Of a stretch of DNA of 64,000 nucleotides, positions 34,679 through 43,092 are shown one piece after another. Below the pieces are notes generated by a model that saw only the letters and a program-made list of their open reading frames with translations, searched no databases and was not told the DNA's origin. Numbering within the stretch: position 1 is the first letter of the stretch; each line of letters opens with the position of its first letter. The stretch is from Vallitalea pronyensis. Its GTDB lineage: Bacteria > Bacillota > Clostridia > Lachnospirales > Vallitaleaceae. The position numbers and the translations under genes are program-made. The DNA lies in contig NZ_CP058649.1 in NCBI RefSeq assembly GCF_018141445.1, positions 5,723,001 through 5,787,000 on the forward strand. The letters are read 5' to 3'.

Positions 34679-34906
34679 ATGAATGAAGTTGTTATCGATT
34701 GTTTAGGCGAAGCTTGCCCAGTACCTTTAGTAAAGGCTCAAAATAAATTAAAAGAAATGGCTGTTGGAGATGTCCTTATTGTACAAATCGACCACAGCTG
34801 TGCCATGAAAAACGTTCCAGAGTGGGCACGTAAAGATGGTCATAATGTAGAAGTTGAAGAAGTAGATGACGGTGAGTGGGAAGTTATCATCGAAAAAACT
34901 CACTAA
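34679..34906 (+). CDS. TusA family sulfur carrier, copy 2
   Basis: 75 residues with the signature VIDCLGEACPVPLVKAQNKL; the first Cys is the expected persulfide site. GAGGAGG before the ATG at 34679 sets the start. The protein is identical to the next gene (34995-35222). It lies between the two YeeE halves, a typical YeeE-YeeD/TsuA-TsuB setting in which TusA accepts the imported sulfur. Confidence 0.9.
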   Translation: MNEVVIDCLGEACPVPLVKAQNKLKEMAVGDVLIVQIDHSCAMKNVPEWARKDGHNVEVEEVDDGEWEVIIEKTH

Positions 34907-34994
34907 TCAACGTATCTTATCCTATATCCATGTATGGTTATCATAGTCATACATCATGTTATTATCATAAAAACAATACAGGAGGAAACATATT

Positions 34995-35222
34995 ATGAAT
35001 GAAGTTGTTATCGATTGTCTAGGTGAAGCTTGTCCAGTGCCTTTAGTAAAGGCTCAAAATAAATTAAAAGAAATGGCTGTTGGGGATGTACTCATTGTAC
35101 AAATCGACCATAGCTGTGCCATGAAAAACGTTCCAGAGTGGGCCCGTAAAGATGGTCACAATGTGGAAGTTGAAGAAGTAGATGACGGTGAGTGGGAAGT
35201 TATCATTGAAAAAACCCACTAA
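34995..35222 (+). CDS. TusA family sulfur carrier, copy 3 (identical to copy 2)
   Basis: 75 residues, the same amino acid sequence as the gene 316 bp upstream, although I count 13 silent base differences and no amino acid change. The duplication is thus not brand new, and the protein sequence has been kept by selection or by partial gene conversion. AGGAGG precedes the ATG. Doubling probably raises the carrier level relative to the transporter. Confidence 0.9.
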   Translation: MNEVVIDCLGEACPVPLVKAQNKLKEMAVGDVLIVQIDHSCAMKNVPEWARKDGHNVEVEEVDDGEWEVIIEKTH

Positions 35223-35296
35223 TAAATGGCTCATTATTATGTGAGCTGCACGCATTTATAAAATAAGAAAACAAAGCCTTATACGGAGGTGTCATT

Positions 35297-35854
35297 TTGA
35301 GTGCTTTTAAAGAATACTTTGTAAAAGTAAGTAAGAATGAATTCTATAAAAAATGGTTGAAAGATGCTTGGCCATACCTAACAGGTGCTATTTTACTTTC
35401 ATTATTCCAAATCGTAACCTTAGCGACCACAGGTAACCCATGGGGTGTATCCGGTGTCTTTGCTAACTGGGGTGCTTGGCTCTATGAAGCTGTTGGTGGC
35501 AGCGTTGATAAATGGTACTATTTCAGTAGTGATGGTGCTCAAGCAACACTAAATAACGGGTTTTTAAATGACCCAGGTACCATGCGTAATGTTGGTATTA
35601 TCTTTGGTGCATTATTGGCTACACTACTTGCATCACAATTTAAATTCAAAAAAATCAAATCTAAAAAACAAGTGATTGCAGCCATCATAGGTGGTCTGCT
35701 AATGGGTTATGGTGCGCGTATTGCCGCTGGCTGTAACATTGGTGCCTTATTCAGCGGTATTGCTTCACTTTCCTTATCTGGATGGGTATTTGCCATTGCT
35801 ATGTTTTTTGGAGCTGTTGTTGGTAGTAAATTACTTGTTAAGTTTTTCATGTAG
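35297..35854 (+). CDS. YeeE/YedE (TsuA-type) transporter, C-terminal half protein
   Basis: 185 residues with about four or five membrane segments and the conserved GARIAAGCNIGALFSGIAS motif of the second YeeE half. It starts with TTG seven bases after GGAGG; no ATG fits. It complements the N-terminal half (33913-34611), giving together the full set of conserved cysteines. The first, amphipathic part (KEYFVKVSKNEFYKKWLKDAW) probably lies at the membrane surface. Confidence 0.82.
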   Translation: MSAFKEYFVKVSKNEFYKKWLKDAWPYLTGAILLSLFQIVTLATTGNPWGVSGVFANWGAWLYEAVGGSVDKWYYFSSDGAQATLNNGFLNDPGTMRNVGIIFGALLATLLASQFKFKKIKSKKQVIAAIIGGLLMGYGARIAAGCNIGALFSGIASLSLSGWVFAIAMFFGAVVGSKLLVKFFM

Positions 35855-35909
35855 TAAGCTACATAAAAACTTAGCTTTCGATAAACAGATATAAAATGGA
35901 GGATTGGTC

Positions 35910-37157
35910 ATGCCAAGAGAGAAACGGGTAGAGAATTATGATGTTGTTGTTATTGGCGGTGGCGCAGCAGGTCTTACGGCTGCCATCTATTCTGCAAGAG
36001 CTCGATTAAGCACACTTTTAATTGAAAAAGCTCTAGTGGGTGGTCTCGCTACTTACACCAATGAAGTTGAAAATTATCCTGGCTTCCCTAATAGCCCAAA
36101 AGGTGAAGACATTACAAATCAAATGAAGAAACAAGCTGAAAAAATGGGCGTAAAATTCAAGTTAACCGACGTAAAAAGTGTTGACCTTGAAGGTGATGAA
36201 AAGGTTGTTGAAACGTTTAGAAATAAATTTATCGCCAAATCAGTTATTTTAGCAACAGGTGGTCGTCCAAGAATTACCAAAGCAAAAAATGAAGAAGATT
36301 ACCTCTTTGACAAAGGTATTTCCTTCTGTGCAACATGTGATGCCGCAGCAAATACTGATAAAGTGGTTGTGGTGATTGGTAGTGGTGATGCAGCCATTGA
36401 AGAAGGTATGTTCTTAACCAAGTTTGCCAGTAAAGTGATTGTGTCCGTTATGCATAATGAAGGCATCATGGATTGTAATGAGATTGCTAAAGAAGCGGCT
36501 CTTAAAAATCCTAAAATGGAATTTATCTGGAATACGGTTGTGGATTCCTTTGAAGGAGAAGATCATCTGGATACGGTTATGCTGAAGAATCTTAAAACAG
36601 GTGAATTAATACCTGTTTCATGTGATAATTGCTTTGAATTCATTGGGTACATTCCCAATACAGAGATTTTCAAAGATCAGATCAATTTAACAAAGCAAGG
36701 CTATATTTTAACCGATGAGAAAATGAAAACCAACATTGATGGTGTTTTTGCTTGTGGTGATGTGCGAGAAAAATGGTTAAAACAAGTGGCTACAGCTGTA
36801 GGTGATGGTGCGATTGCTGGTTATGCCGCTGAAAAATACATTGCTGAACATGAGACATTTGAATGTGTCATTATGCAGGATGAAAAACCTGGCTTGAACT
36901 ACATTTACAATGCTATTGATGCCTCATCCCGAGAATTTTTAGGAGAAATTGAAAAGATTGAAGCTTTCTTTGGTGATAAGATTGCTGTTAATCGCGTGGA
37001 TGTTTATAAATCAACAGGTATCTCAGACTGTTTAGATATAACTGAATTCCCAGCTGTCGTGATTACAAAAGATGGTGCTATCTATGAGAAACATATTAAA
37101 GACTTTACAGAAGACACCCTTGTACAGGCACTTAACAGCGCATTAAGCGCTTCCTAA
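35910..37157 (+). CDS. Thioredoxin-reductase-like flavoprotein with C-terminal thioredoxin-fold extension
   Basis: 415 residues, about 100 longer than thioredoxin reductase. FAD site VIGGGAAGLTAAIYSARA, redox motif CATC, NAD(P) site VIGSGDAAIEEG and the C-terminal FAD motif ACGDVREKWLKQVATAVGDG are all present. The extra part (from about residue 315) looks like a thioredoxin fold (DCLDITEFPAVVITKDGAIYEKHI) but has no CxxC. It closes the YeeE-TusA-TusA-YeeE operon and could reduce persulfides carried by TusA or release sulfide. GGAGG fits the ATG at 35910; the TTG at 35904 is less likely. Confidence 0.82.
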   Translation: MPREKRVENYDVVVIGGGAAGLTAAIYSARARLSTLLIEKALVGGLATYTNEVENYPGFPNSPKGEDITNQMKKQAEKMGVKFKLTDVKSVDLEGDEKVVETFRNKFIAKSVILATGGRPRITKAKNEEDYLFDKGISFCATCDAAANTDKVVVVIGSGDAAIEEGMFLTKFASKVIVSVMHNEGIMDCNEIAKEAALKNPKMEFIWNTVVDSFEGEDHLDTVMLKNLKTGELIPVSCDNCFEFIGYIPNTEIFKDQINLTKQGYILTDEKMKTNIDGVFACGDVREKWLKQVATAVGDGAIAGYAAEKYIAEHETFECVIMQDEKPGLNYIYNAIDASSREFLGEIEKIEAFFGDKIAVNRVDVYKSTGISDCLDITEFPAVVITKDGAIYEKHIKDFTEDTLVQALNSALSAS

Positions 37158-37195
37158 CGTTAACCATTTAACCATCCCAATAAATATATGGTAAT

Positions 37196-37272
37196 AGTAG
37201 TATATAGGATTTGTTTACGGGTCAGGATACATACATTGACTTCGTCATACAATCCTAATACTACTTTTTTTT
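37196..37272 (+). terminator. Terminator of the sulfur operon
   Basis: A 15-bp stem with one bulge (arms 37196-37211 and 37251-37265, AGTAGTAT...AGGATT) followed by eight T. The loop is long (39 nt). Confidence 0.7.
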
Positions 37273-38560
37273 ATGTGGATGGACATGATGCTTCTAAAGT
37301 ATAGACATCTGAATAGATGTGAACAGAATCTGTTGGATTGATGGTATGGATCAATTCCTTTTCAATGTCTGAAATCCCTTCATAAAAAATAGACTGTAAT
37401 GGCAGTGAGCAAACATGCGTACGTTCATTTTCTTTGAATCCATGATCTCTAAATTCTTTTCTTATGTGTTCAAGCAGATAATTCTTCTTCAAATCCCATT
37501 GGTTTACCCATGCCGTTTTGGTATGTGGCTTGATGGTACAATAATATGTGTAATAAGTACCCTGAGGGTGTAAATAGGTTTTCCACAAATGAAGATCTCG
37601 ATAATGTGTATGTAAAGCTAATACATCCGTATAAAACAAGTCAATCATAAGATCAGCTATATGGTGTTTTAAAGGTAGTTTTTCCCTATCACCATAAATA
37701 AAAATAACATGATGTCTATGCTCCATAACATCTATATGTTGCTTTATGTACTTTAAATAATGGTAACGATGGTCAAGGATAATATAATAAGCATCTTGGT
37801 CTAAGTTTTCCACGATATTTTTAAGGATTTTGTAAGGGCTAATCCCCATACTTACGATTACTTTTTTATGCTTAATATGCTCAAGTAAGCATTGATTGGT
37901 GACTATTTGCATTTGATTCATTATTTTATGGTAACCACTATCTTGATTTTGATAATAGTCGCCTAGATGCTGCTGCATGTTGTCTATGATGTTTGTATGG
38001 TTTTCTTCAGTGACATCTTCCAAGGGCTGTGTGATGATGATGCCATCCTTTATTTGCATAGCATAACCACATGAACATTGTAGAGCACCATGATGGATAT
38101 AAGGTGTTTTATCCTTCTCAATTGTATCCCATGACTTACCGCAATGGGGACAAACTAAATTGTGAATAAAATTAACAGGTATACCTATGGAATTCACTTC
38201 TGTTACATCCACTTGTTTTACCTTATCTATTTTTTCTTGTAAGCTATTATAGCAACTCTCAAGTTGATGAATTTCCTCTTTGATAACTTGTTGCTTATCC
38301 ATAAGAAGATCTAAAACATACTTTTGATTGGCTTGGTTAATGTTGAAGAATGCATTCTTAATATGCAACAGTTGACCAATTTCATCCAGTGTAAAATTTA
38401 AACGTTTATAGCGTAGTATTTCTTTCATGACGTCTATATTATCCTCTAGAAAATAATACTTGTGGTTTCTTTTCTGAGGCAGTAAAAGACCTATATTTAT
38501 ATAATAGCGTACCGTGTCGGCAGATACACCAAGTTTCTTTGAGAATTCTCCTATGTACAT
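37271..38560 (-). CDS. MerR regulator fused to zinc-ribbon and methyltransferase-like domain
   Basis: 429 residues. Residues 1-70 are a MerR winged helix (YIGEFSKKLGVSADTVRYYI), followed by a coiled-coil dimerisation helix (about 75-125). Then a zinc ribbon: CPHCGKSW ... CSCGYAMQIKDGI (about 135-175). The last 220 residues look like a Rossmann methyltransferase: VIVSMGISPYKILKNI, YYIILDHRYHYL and GDREKLPLKHHIADLMIDLFY, but the glycine loop is degenerate, so it may only bind a ligand. Zn-ribbon plus methyltransferase recalls RlmA. GGAGG fixes the ATG at 38560. Divergent from the hydrolase whose promoter has a MerR-type operator. Confidence 0.8.
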   Translation of the reverse strand: MYIGEFSKKLGVSADTVRYYINIGLLLPQKRNHKYYFLEDNIDVMKEILRYKRLNFTLDEIGQLLHIKNAFFNINQANQKYVLDLLMDKQQVIKEEIHQLESCYNSLQEKIDKVKQVDVTEVNSIGIPVNFIHNLVCPHCGKSWDTIEKDKTPYIHHGALQCSCGYAMQIKDGIIITQPLEDVTEENHTNIIDNMQQHLGDYYQNQDSGYHKIMNQMQIVTNQCLLEHIKHKKVIVSMGISPYKILKNIVENLDQDAYYIILDHRYHYLKYIKQHIDVMEHRHHVIFIYGDREKLPLKHHIADLMIDLFYTDVLALHTHYRDLHLWKTYLHPQGTYYTYYCTIKPHTKTAWVNQWDLKKNYLLEHIRKEFRDHGFKENERTHVCSLPLQSIFYEGISDIEKELIHTINPTDSVHIYSDVYTLEASCPST

Positions 38561-38725
38561 TTTGTATCCTCCAATTATGCAAAATAGCATCCTACTCTTT
38601 TATATCATGTATGCATATCTAGAATTCACTAGTCATACTTGTATAATTATACCCATAATTACAGCAAAAGAACAAGGGTTCATATAAGGTTATGTTTATC
38701 TACGATAGAAAGTTTATATTTCTTG

Positions 38726-38756
38726 TTGACATGAAGTTAACTTCACTACCTATAAT
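38726..38756 (+). promoter_or_regulatory. MerR-type promoter with 14-bp palindrome in a 19-bp spacer
   Basis: -35 TTGACA (38726-38731), -10 TATAAT (38751-38756), spacer 19 bp. The palindrome TGAAGTTAACTTCA (38732-38745) fills the spacer. The overlong spacer with a central dyad is the hallmark of promoters activated by DNA-distorting MerR proteins. Confidence 0.88.
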
Positions 38757-38788
38757 AAATAAAACTTTTTATAGAAGGAGGCCGTATC

Positions 38789-40225
38789 ATGAGATTATTT
38801 GAAATATGTACGCTTATTTTCATAGGTTTATCACTGATGAACTTTTTTCTAGCAAAAAAAGAAAGAGTAACATGGCAATTACCTTCTGTCACCCTACTCT
38901 TTTGCTTACTGAGTGTTGTCATTGAAGGTTATCGTATGCAGATGTTACCAGCATATATTTTTGCAGGTGTTGTGATGGGTATGTACTTTTTACCAGCTGC
39001 AAAAAAAGCCTTTAATAAAAGTAAAAAACTAAAATATACATGGATGGTTGTGATGGTGGTTCTTTTGATTGTTTCTCTCTTACCCCCACTCTGCATACCT
39101 GTTTTCACCATGCCTAAGCCTACAGGTTCATATGCCATTGGAACAACGTTATTGCATTTTATAGATACCTCTCGCCTTGAAACACTGACGGATGAACCAT
39201 CAGATTATCGGGAGCTTTCTGTACAAGTATGGTATCCTGCTGAAACAGTTGATGGCCAGAAACCGGTGAAATATTATCCGAATAAAGAATTAGCTGGGAC
39301 ATTACAGCACATAATACCAATGCCCTTTGGTCACAACTATCTAACCCTTATTGATACACATAGTTATCAGGATGCTCCTATCAGTAGGCAAGAAGATAAA
39401 TATCCTGTGATACTATTTTCTCACGGGTATACAGGTAATACAAGACAAAACACCATTCAGATGGAAGAACTTGCAAGTCATGGTTATATTGTTTTCAGTA
39501 TTGGTCATACCTACGAAGCCGTTTCTGTGGAATTTCCTCATAATCAGATTATACCCTTAAGCAAAAAACACACGGATTTATTCTATGGAGAATTAAGCAG
39601 CTTCATGGACAAAGAGATTATTGATAAACATGGGGAAGCATTTGGCTTTCGTTCATTACTTGATAACGGTATCATTAGTCATGAGCGCATTGACATATGG
39701 ACGAATGACACCCTTTTCATTACCAATGAGCTTGAAAAATTAAATAGAGGTGATATAAAGAATATGTTCCAACATAAACTAGATATGGATAGACTGGGTA
39801 TCTTTGGGCATTCTTTTGGAGGGGCTACTGCTGGTAAAACCCTCGTCATGGATAAACGCTTTAAAGCAGGTATTAATATGGATGGTGGACAGTTTGGTGA
39901 TATAAGGGAACATGTCATTTCGCAACCTTTTATGCTTATGCATACCCCCTTCAGTAGTGAGACCCTCCTTGTAGGTTATCACCCAGACCAACCCATGTAT
40001 AATGTGAGGATTGTTGGTACACAACACTATAGTTTTACGGATATATCTATCCATTCGCCAATTTACAAGTGGATGGGCATTCTTGGTGATACCAATGGCT
40101 ATCATATGCAAACCATCATGAATGACTGTATTCTTTCATTTTTTAATAAACATCTTAAAGGAGAACATGCACCACTTTTGGAAAACCATAATCCTTATGA
40201 AGAAGTACATATAGAATATAGATAA
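38789..40225 (+). CDS. Alpha/beta hydrolase, PAF-acetylhydrolase-like, membrane anchored
   Basis: 478 residues. Three or four N-terminal membrane helices (to about residue 105) precede an alpha/beta hydrolase domain: VILFSHGYTGNTRQN (oxyanion region), nucleophile elbow GIFGHSFGGATA, then MDGGQFG, and a late histidine near HYSFTD. It is related to the platelet-activating-factor acetylhydrolase/dienelactone hydrolase group; the domain probably faces outside. AGAAGGAGG precedes the ATG. The MerR-type promoter shows that it is the target of the fused regulator upstream. Confidence 0.8.
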   Translation: MRLFEICTLIFIGLSLMNFFLAKKERVTWQLPSVTLLFCLLSVVIEGYRMQMLPAYIFAGVVMGMYFLPAAKKAFNKSKKLKYTWMVVMVVLLIVSLLPPLCIPVFTMPKPTGSYAIGTTLLHFIDTSRLETLTDEPSDYRELSVQVWYPAETVDGQKPVKYYPNKELAGTLQHIIPMPFGHNYLTLIDTHSYQDAPISRQEDKYPVILFSHGYTGNTRQNTIQMEELASHGYIVFSIGHTYEAVSVEFPHNQIIPLSKKHTDLFYGELSSFMDKEIIDKHGEAFGFRSLLDNGIISHERIDIWTNDTLFITNELEKLNRGDIKNMFQHKLDMDRLGIFGHSFGGATAGKTLVMDKRFKAGINMDGGQFGDIREHVISQPFMLMHTPFSSETLLVGYHPDQPMYNVRIVGTQHYSFTDISIHSPIYKWMGILGDTNGYHMQTIMNDCILSFFNKHLKGEHAPLLENHNPYEEVHIEYR

Positions 40226-40407
40226 AAACTATTGTACCACAATTTAAGCAAGGTACTGAAGTATTTCCCGAGAAATAAAGCTATGAACCAAGGGACTCAT
40301 GTGGCGTCTTCCGAAGCAAGTAGTTTCTGATAGGAAGTATCCTTGATGCATATGAAAACGCTTTTATTTCATATGCTATATTCAGAGAAATAGCCTATAA
40401 GATAAAA

Positions 40408-40447
40408 AATAAGGGATTATGCATGACGCATAATGCCCTTATCTTTT
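40408..40447. terminator. Bidirectional terminator between hydrolase and exonuclease III genes
   Basis: Stem AAGGGATTATGC / GCATAATGCCCTT with one bulge, T-rich on the minus-strand side (TTATTTTTTATC). The upstream stretch 40226-40407 holds only a GCATATGAAA inverted repeat (about 40348-40378). Confidence 0.7.
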
Positions 40448-40465
40448 ATAAAATCTCCAAATTAG

Positions 40466-41221
40466 CTAAGCTTTAAGTTCTAATACAACGGGACAATGGT
40501 CAGAACCCATCACTTCCGATAGAATGCTTGCTCCTTCTAGTTTATCTTCAAGTTTTTTAGACACTTGGAAATAATCAAGACGCCATCCCACATTTCTATC
40601 TCGGGCCTTACCTATGTACGACCACCAACTATAAGCCCCTTCTAGGTCCGGATAGAAATAACGAAACGAATCAATATAACCTGCTTCTAATAGATTGGTC
40701 ATTTGATTCCGTTCTTCCATGGTAAATCCCGCATTTTTTTTGTTGGACTTGGGATTTTTTATATCAATTTCTTCATGAGCCACATTCATATCACCACAAA
40801 TAATCACAGGCTTCTTGTCTTCTAGACCTAATATATAAGCTCTAAAATCGTCCTCCCACTTCATACGGTAATCAAGCCTTGCTAATCCTCTTTGGCTGTT
40901 AGGGGTATAGACTGTCACCAAATAGAAAGCATCATATTCTGCTGTAATAACGCGTCCTTCATGATCATGCTCATCAATACCAATATCATAGGTAACCTGA
41001 ATAGGCTCTTCTTTTGTCAAGATAGCTGTCCCTGAATAACCTTTTTTATCGGCATAGTTAAAATACTGATGGTACCCATCCAATTCTAATTCAATTTGTC
41101 CTTCAGAGATTTTGGTTTCTTGCAGACACATAATATACGCATCTGCATCGTTAAAGAAGTCTAAGAAACCCTTTCTGACACAGGCTCTTATACCGTTTAC
41201 ATTCCAAGATATGAGTTTCAT
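40466..41221 (-). CDS. xth: Exodeoxyribonuclease III
   Basis: 251 residues, full length for the ExoIII/AP-endonuclease family. Motifs: MKLISWNVNGIRA, CLQETKI (metal Glu), YTPNSQRGLARLDYRMKWE, GDMNVAHEEID, NAGFTMEER, WRLDYFQVS and GSDHCPV (catalytic His). It cuts DNA 5' to abasic sites and removes 3' blocks in base excision repair. Monocistronic with its own terminator. Confidence 0.95.
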   Translation of the reverse strand: MKLISWNVNGIRACVRKGFLDFFNDADAYIMCLQETKISEGQIELELDGYHQYFNYADKKGYSGTAILTKEEPIQVTYDIGIDEHDHEGRVITAEYDAFYLVTVYTPNSQRGLARLDYRMKWEDDFRAYILGLEDKKPVIICGDMNVAHEEIDIKNPKSNKKNAGFTMEERNQMTNLLEAGYIDSFRYFYPDLEGAYSWWSYIGKARDRNVGWRLDYFQVSKKLEDKLEGASILSEVMGSDHCPVVLELKA

Positions 41222-41372
41222 ATGTTCTCCCTTTCTAAGCTATTTTTCTATGTTCCTTACAACTTTTCCATACAAAAAATAACACACCACTACCATAATA
41301 TCATTTTAAATGAACCCCCACCATGTGTCAATGCTACAACATGTGACATTTCTCTATAATTTTTCCATCCCC

Positions 41373-41560
41373 ATGACAAGGGGACGTTTCGTTTGTCATA
41401 TTTCCTTCATGACACGGGGACGTTTCGCTTGTCATATTCGCTTGACAAAGAGTGACATGATTATCTTTTGTTTGACATATTTTCATGACACGGGGACGTT
41501 TCGCTTGTCATATTTGCTTGACAAAGAGTGACATGTTTATCTTTTGTTTGACATATTTTA
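41373..41560. repeat. Three REP-like palindromes upstream of the RAYT gene
   Basis: 27-bp units at 41373-41399, 41409-41435 and 41485-41511: ATGACA, a GGGGACGTTTCG core, then TTGTCAT. The second and third lie in a 76-bp direct repeat that includes GCTTGACAAAGAGTGACATG. Units form hairpins with 7-bp stems. Further copies are at 42411, 43093, 43298 and 43487. Confidence 0.8.
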
Positions 41561-41594
41561 ACAATCATGTTACATTTTTAATAGGTGATGAATA

Positions 41595-42359
41595 ATGTCA
41601 AGAGAAAAACGTAGAAAAAGTAAAACGGGTATCTATCATATTATGTTACGCGGAATAGACCAACGTCATATTTTTATCGACGATGATGATCGTACTAAAT
41701 TTTTAAAAACCCTTATGAAAGCTAAAGAATCAGGGGGATTTTCTTTATATGCTTATTGTCTTATGGATAATCACGTGCACCTTTTAATCAAAGAAAATGA
41801 AGAAATTGGCACCAGTATTAAGCGTATAACAGTTAGTTATGTACAATGGCACAACAATAAATATGGTAGAACAGGCCATCTATTCCAAAACAGATACACA
41901 AGCGAAGTGGTTGAAAGTGAAGCATATTTTCTTGTCGTGCTTCGATATATTCATCAAAACCCTATGAAAGCAATGTCTCTCCAAACCCTATCACAATATG
42001 CATGGAGTAGCTATAATCTGTATATTGATGCTTATGATAGCAAAAGTGTAGCCATAGAAACAGACATTACTAGACAGTATTTTATGAATAAAAAGAGTTT
42101 CAAGACCTATATGCTTCAGCCTAATAACGATACATGTTTAGACTTTAATCAAAAAATAAGATACACAGACAAAGAAATCATTGAATTACTAAAAAATCGT
42201 TATGCGTTAAATGAAGTAAGTCATTTGCCAAAAAGCGACAGAGATAAGATAATTGTTGATATAAAAAAAGAAGCAGATGTCAGCATACGACAATTGAGTA
42301 GAATTCTTGGTATCGGAAGGGGCATTATTGAAAAAGCTTACAAAAAGACATCAAGTTAA
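41595..42359 (+). CDS. REP-associated tyrosine transposase (RAYT, Y1/HUH family)
   Basis: 254 residues. N-terminal RREKRRKSKTG-like basic start, YHIMLRGI, HUH motif DNHVHLLI, GRTGHLFQNRY and RYIHQNPMKA with the likely catalytic tyrosine. A C-terminal helix-turn-helix (SIRQLSRILGIGRGIIEKA) is common in clostridial members. It is flanked by inverted copies of the ATGACA...GGGGACG palindrome (41485-41511 and 42411-42437), which are its likely substrates. RAYTs are single-copy domesticated relatives of IS200/IS605 transposases that spread REP elements. Confidence 0.88.
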   Translation: MSREKRRKSKTGIYHIMLRGIDQRHIFIDDDDRTKFLKTLMKAKESGGFSLYAYCLMDNHVHLLIKENEEIGTSIKRITVSYVQWHNNKYGRTGHLFQNRYTSEVVESEAYFLVVLRYIHQNPMKAMSLQTLSQYAWSSYNLYIDAYDSKSVAIETDITRQYFMNKKSFKTYMLQPNNDTCLDFNQKIRYTDKEIIELLKNRYALNEVSHLPKSDRDKIIVDIKKEADVSIRQLSRILGIGRGIIEKAYKKTSS

Positions 42360-42410
42360 ACATCTCTTTTAATGTACTAATCATTTTAGAAAAATTGATT
42401 AACGAGAAAT

Positions 42411-42437
42411 ATGACAGACGAAACGTCCCCTTGTCAT
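42411..42437 (-). repeat. REP-like palindrome downstream of the RAYT gene
   Basis: Inverted copy of the 27-bp unit (ATGACAGACGAAACGTCCCC...). The TGA stop of the convergent TetR gene (42434-42436) lies inside it, so insertion may have reshaped that C-terminus. Confidence 0.75.
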
Positions 42438-43018
42438 ATTTCTTGTTGGAGCCAAGTTAGCATTATTTTAAAACTTGAGCGAGCCATTTCCTTGTTTCTG
42501 TGGATATAGTAATCCCGATAGATGCCATTTGAAAAGCTATTTAAGGCACTGCCTATTTGGGTTGCTCTTTCATTTGATAATCCTTGGGCTACAAGAAGTT
42601 TTATAATATAGTCCCTACTCATGTAATAAAGATTCAAGTATCTTTTTTTCATTACAGTAGGTGCATTAGGCGATTCTGCAAGTAAAATTAACTGAATCCA
42701 AAGCTTTTTACTCTCGATGTCATAGATGTCACTGCCTAAATCGGATATTAACTCCCGCACCGATTCAATTGGGCTATTGATTAATTGCCCTGGCCAGCTG
42801 TTCTCTGCATAATGAATATAGGATTCAACGGAGTGTTCCAATAACGCATCAAGTAAACCATCTCTATTATTAAAATAGCGAACTAATGTCATAGGTGATA
42901 CACCTGCAACCTTTGCTGCACCTCTAAAACTGAACTCTAATAATCCAACCTCTTCTAGATAATTGGATATAACTTTTAAAAACTCCAAACGTCTTTTATC
43001 TTCTCCATATCTACTCAA
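42434..43018 (-). CDS. TetR family transcriptional regulator
   Basis: 194 residues with the TetR helix-turn-helix (FSFRGAAKVAGVSPMTLVRYFNNRDGLLDALLEHSVESYI). The ligand domain is not assignable. Its stop codon is supplied by a REP-like palindrome. A 19-bp dyad, CATTGTCACTGTAACAATG (43048-43066), lies 30 bases upstream of the start and is probably its autoregulatory operator. No other target gene is adjacent. Confidence 0.85.
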   Translation of the reverse strand: MSRYGEDKRRLEFLKVISNYLEEVGLLEFSFRGAAKVAGVSPMTLVRYFNNRDGLLDALLEHSVESYIHYAENSWPGQLINSPIESVRELISDLGSDIYDIESKKLWIQLILLAESPNAPTVMKKRYLNLYYMSRDYIIKLLVAQGLSNERATQIGSALNSFSNGIYRDYYIHRNKEMARSSFKIMLTWLQQEI

Positions 43019-43047
43019 ATATGCTCCTCCAATCTATTATCTGGTAA

Positions 43048-43066
43048 CATTGTCACTGTAACAATG
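43048..43066. promoter_or_regulatory. 19-bp operator-like dyad upstream of the TetR gene
   Basis: CATTGTCACTGTAACAATG: arms CATTGT and ACAATG with a near-symmetric centre. Confidence 0.6.
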
Positions 43067-43092
43067 CTAACACACTATATGTTTTCCGTCAA

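Noticed and set aside
42411..42437. Terminator between RAYT and TetR genes
   Set aside because: It is a full copy of the 27-bp REP-like unit without a T-run, so it is listed as a repeat, although it may also end transcripts.
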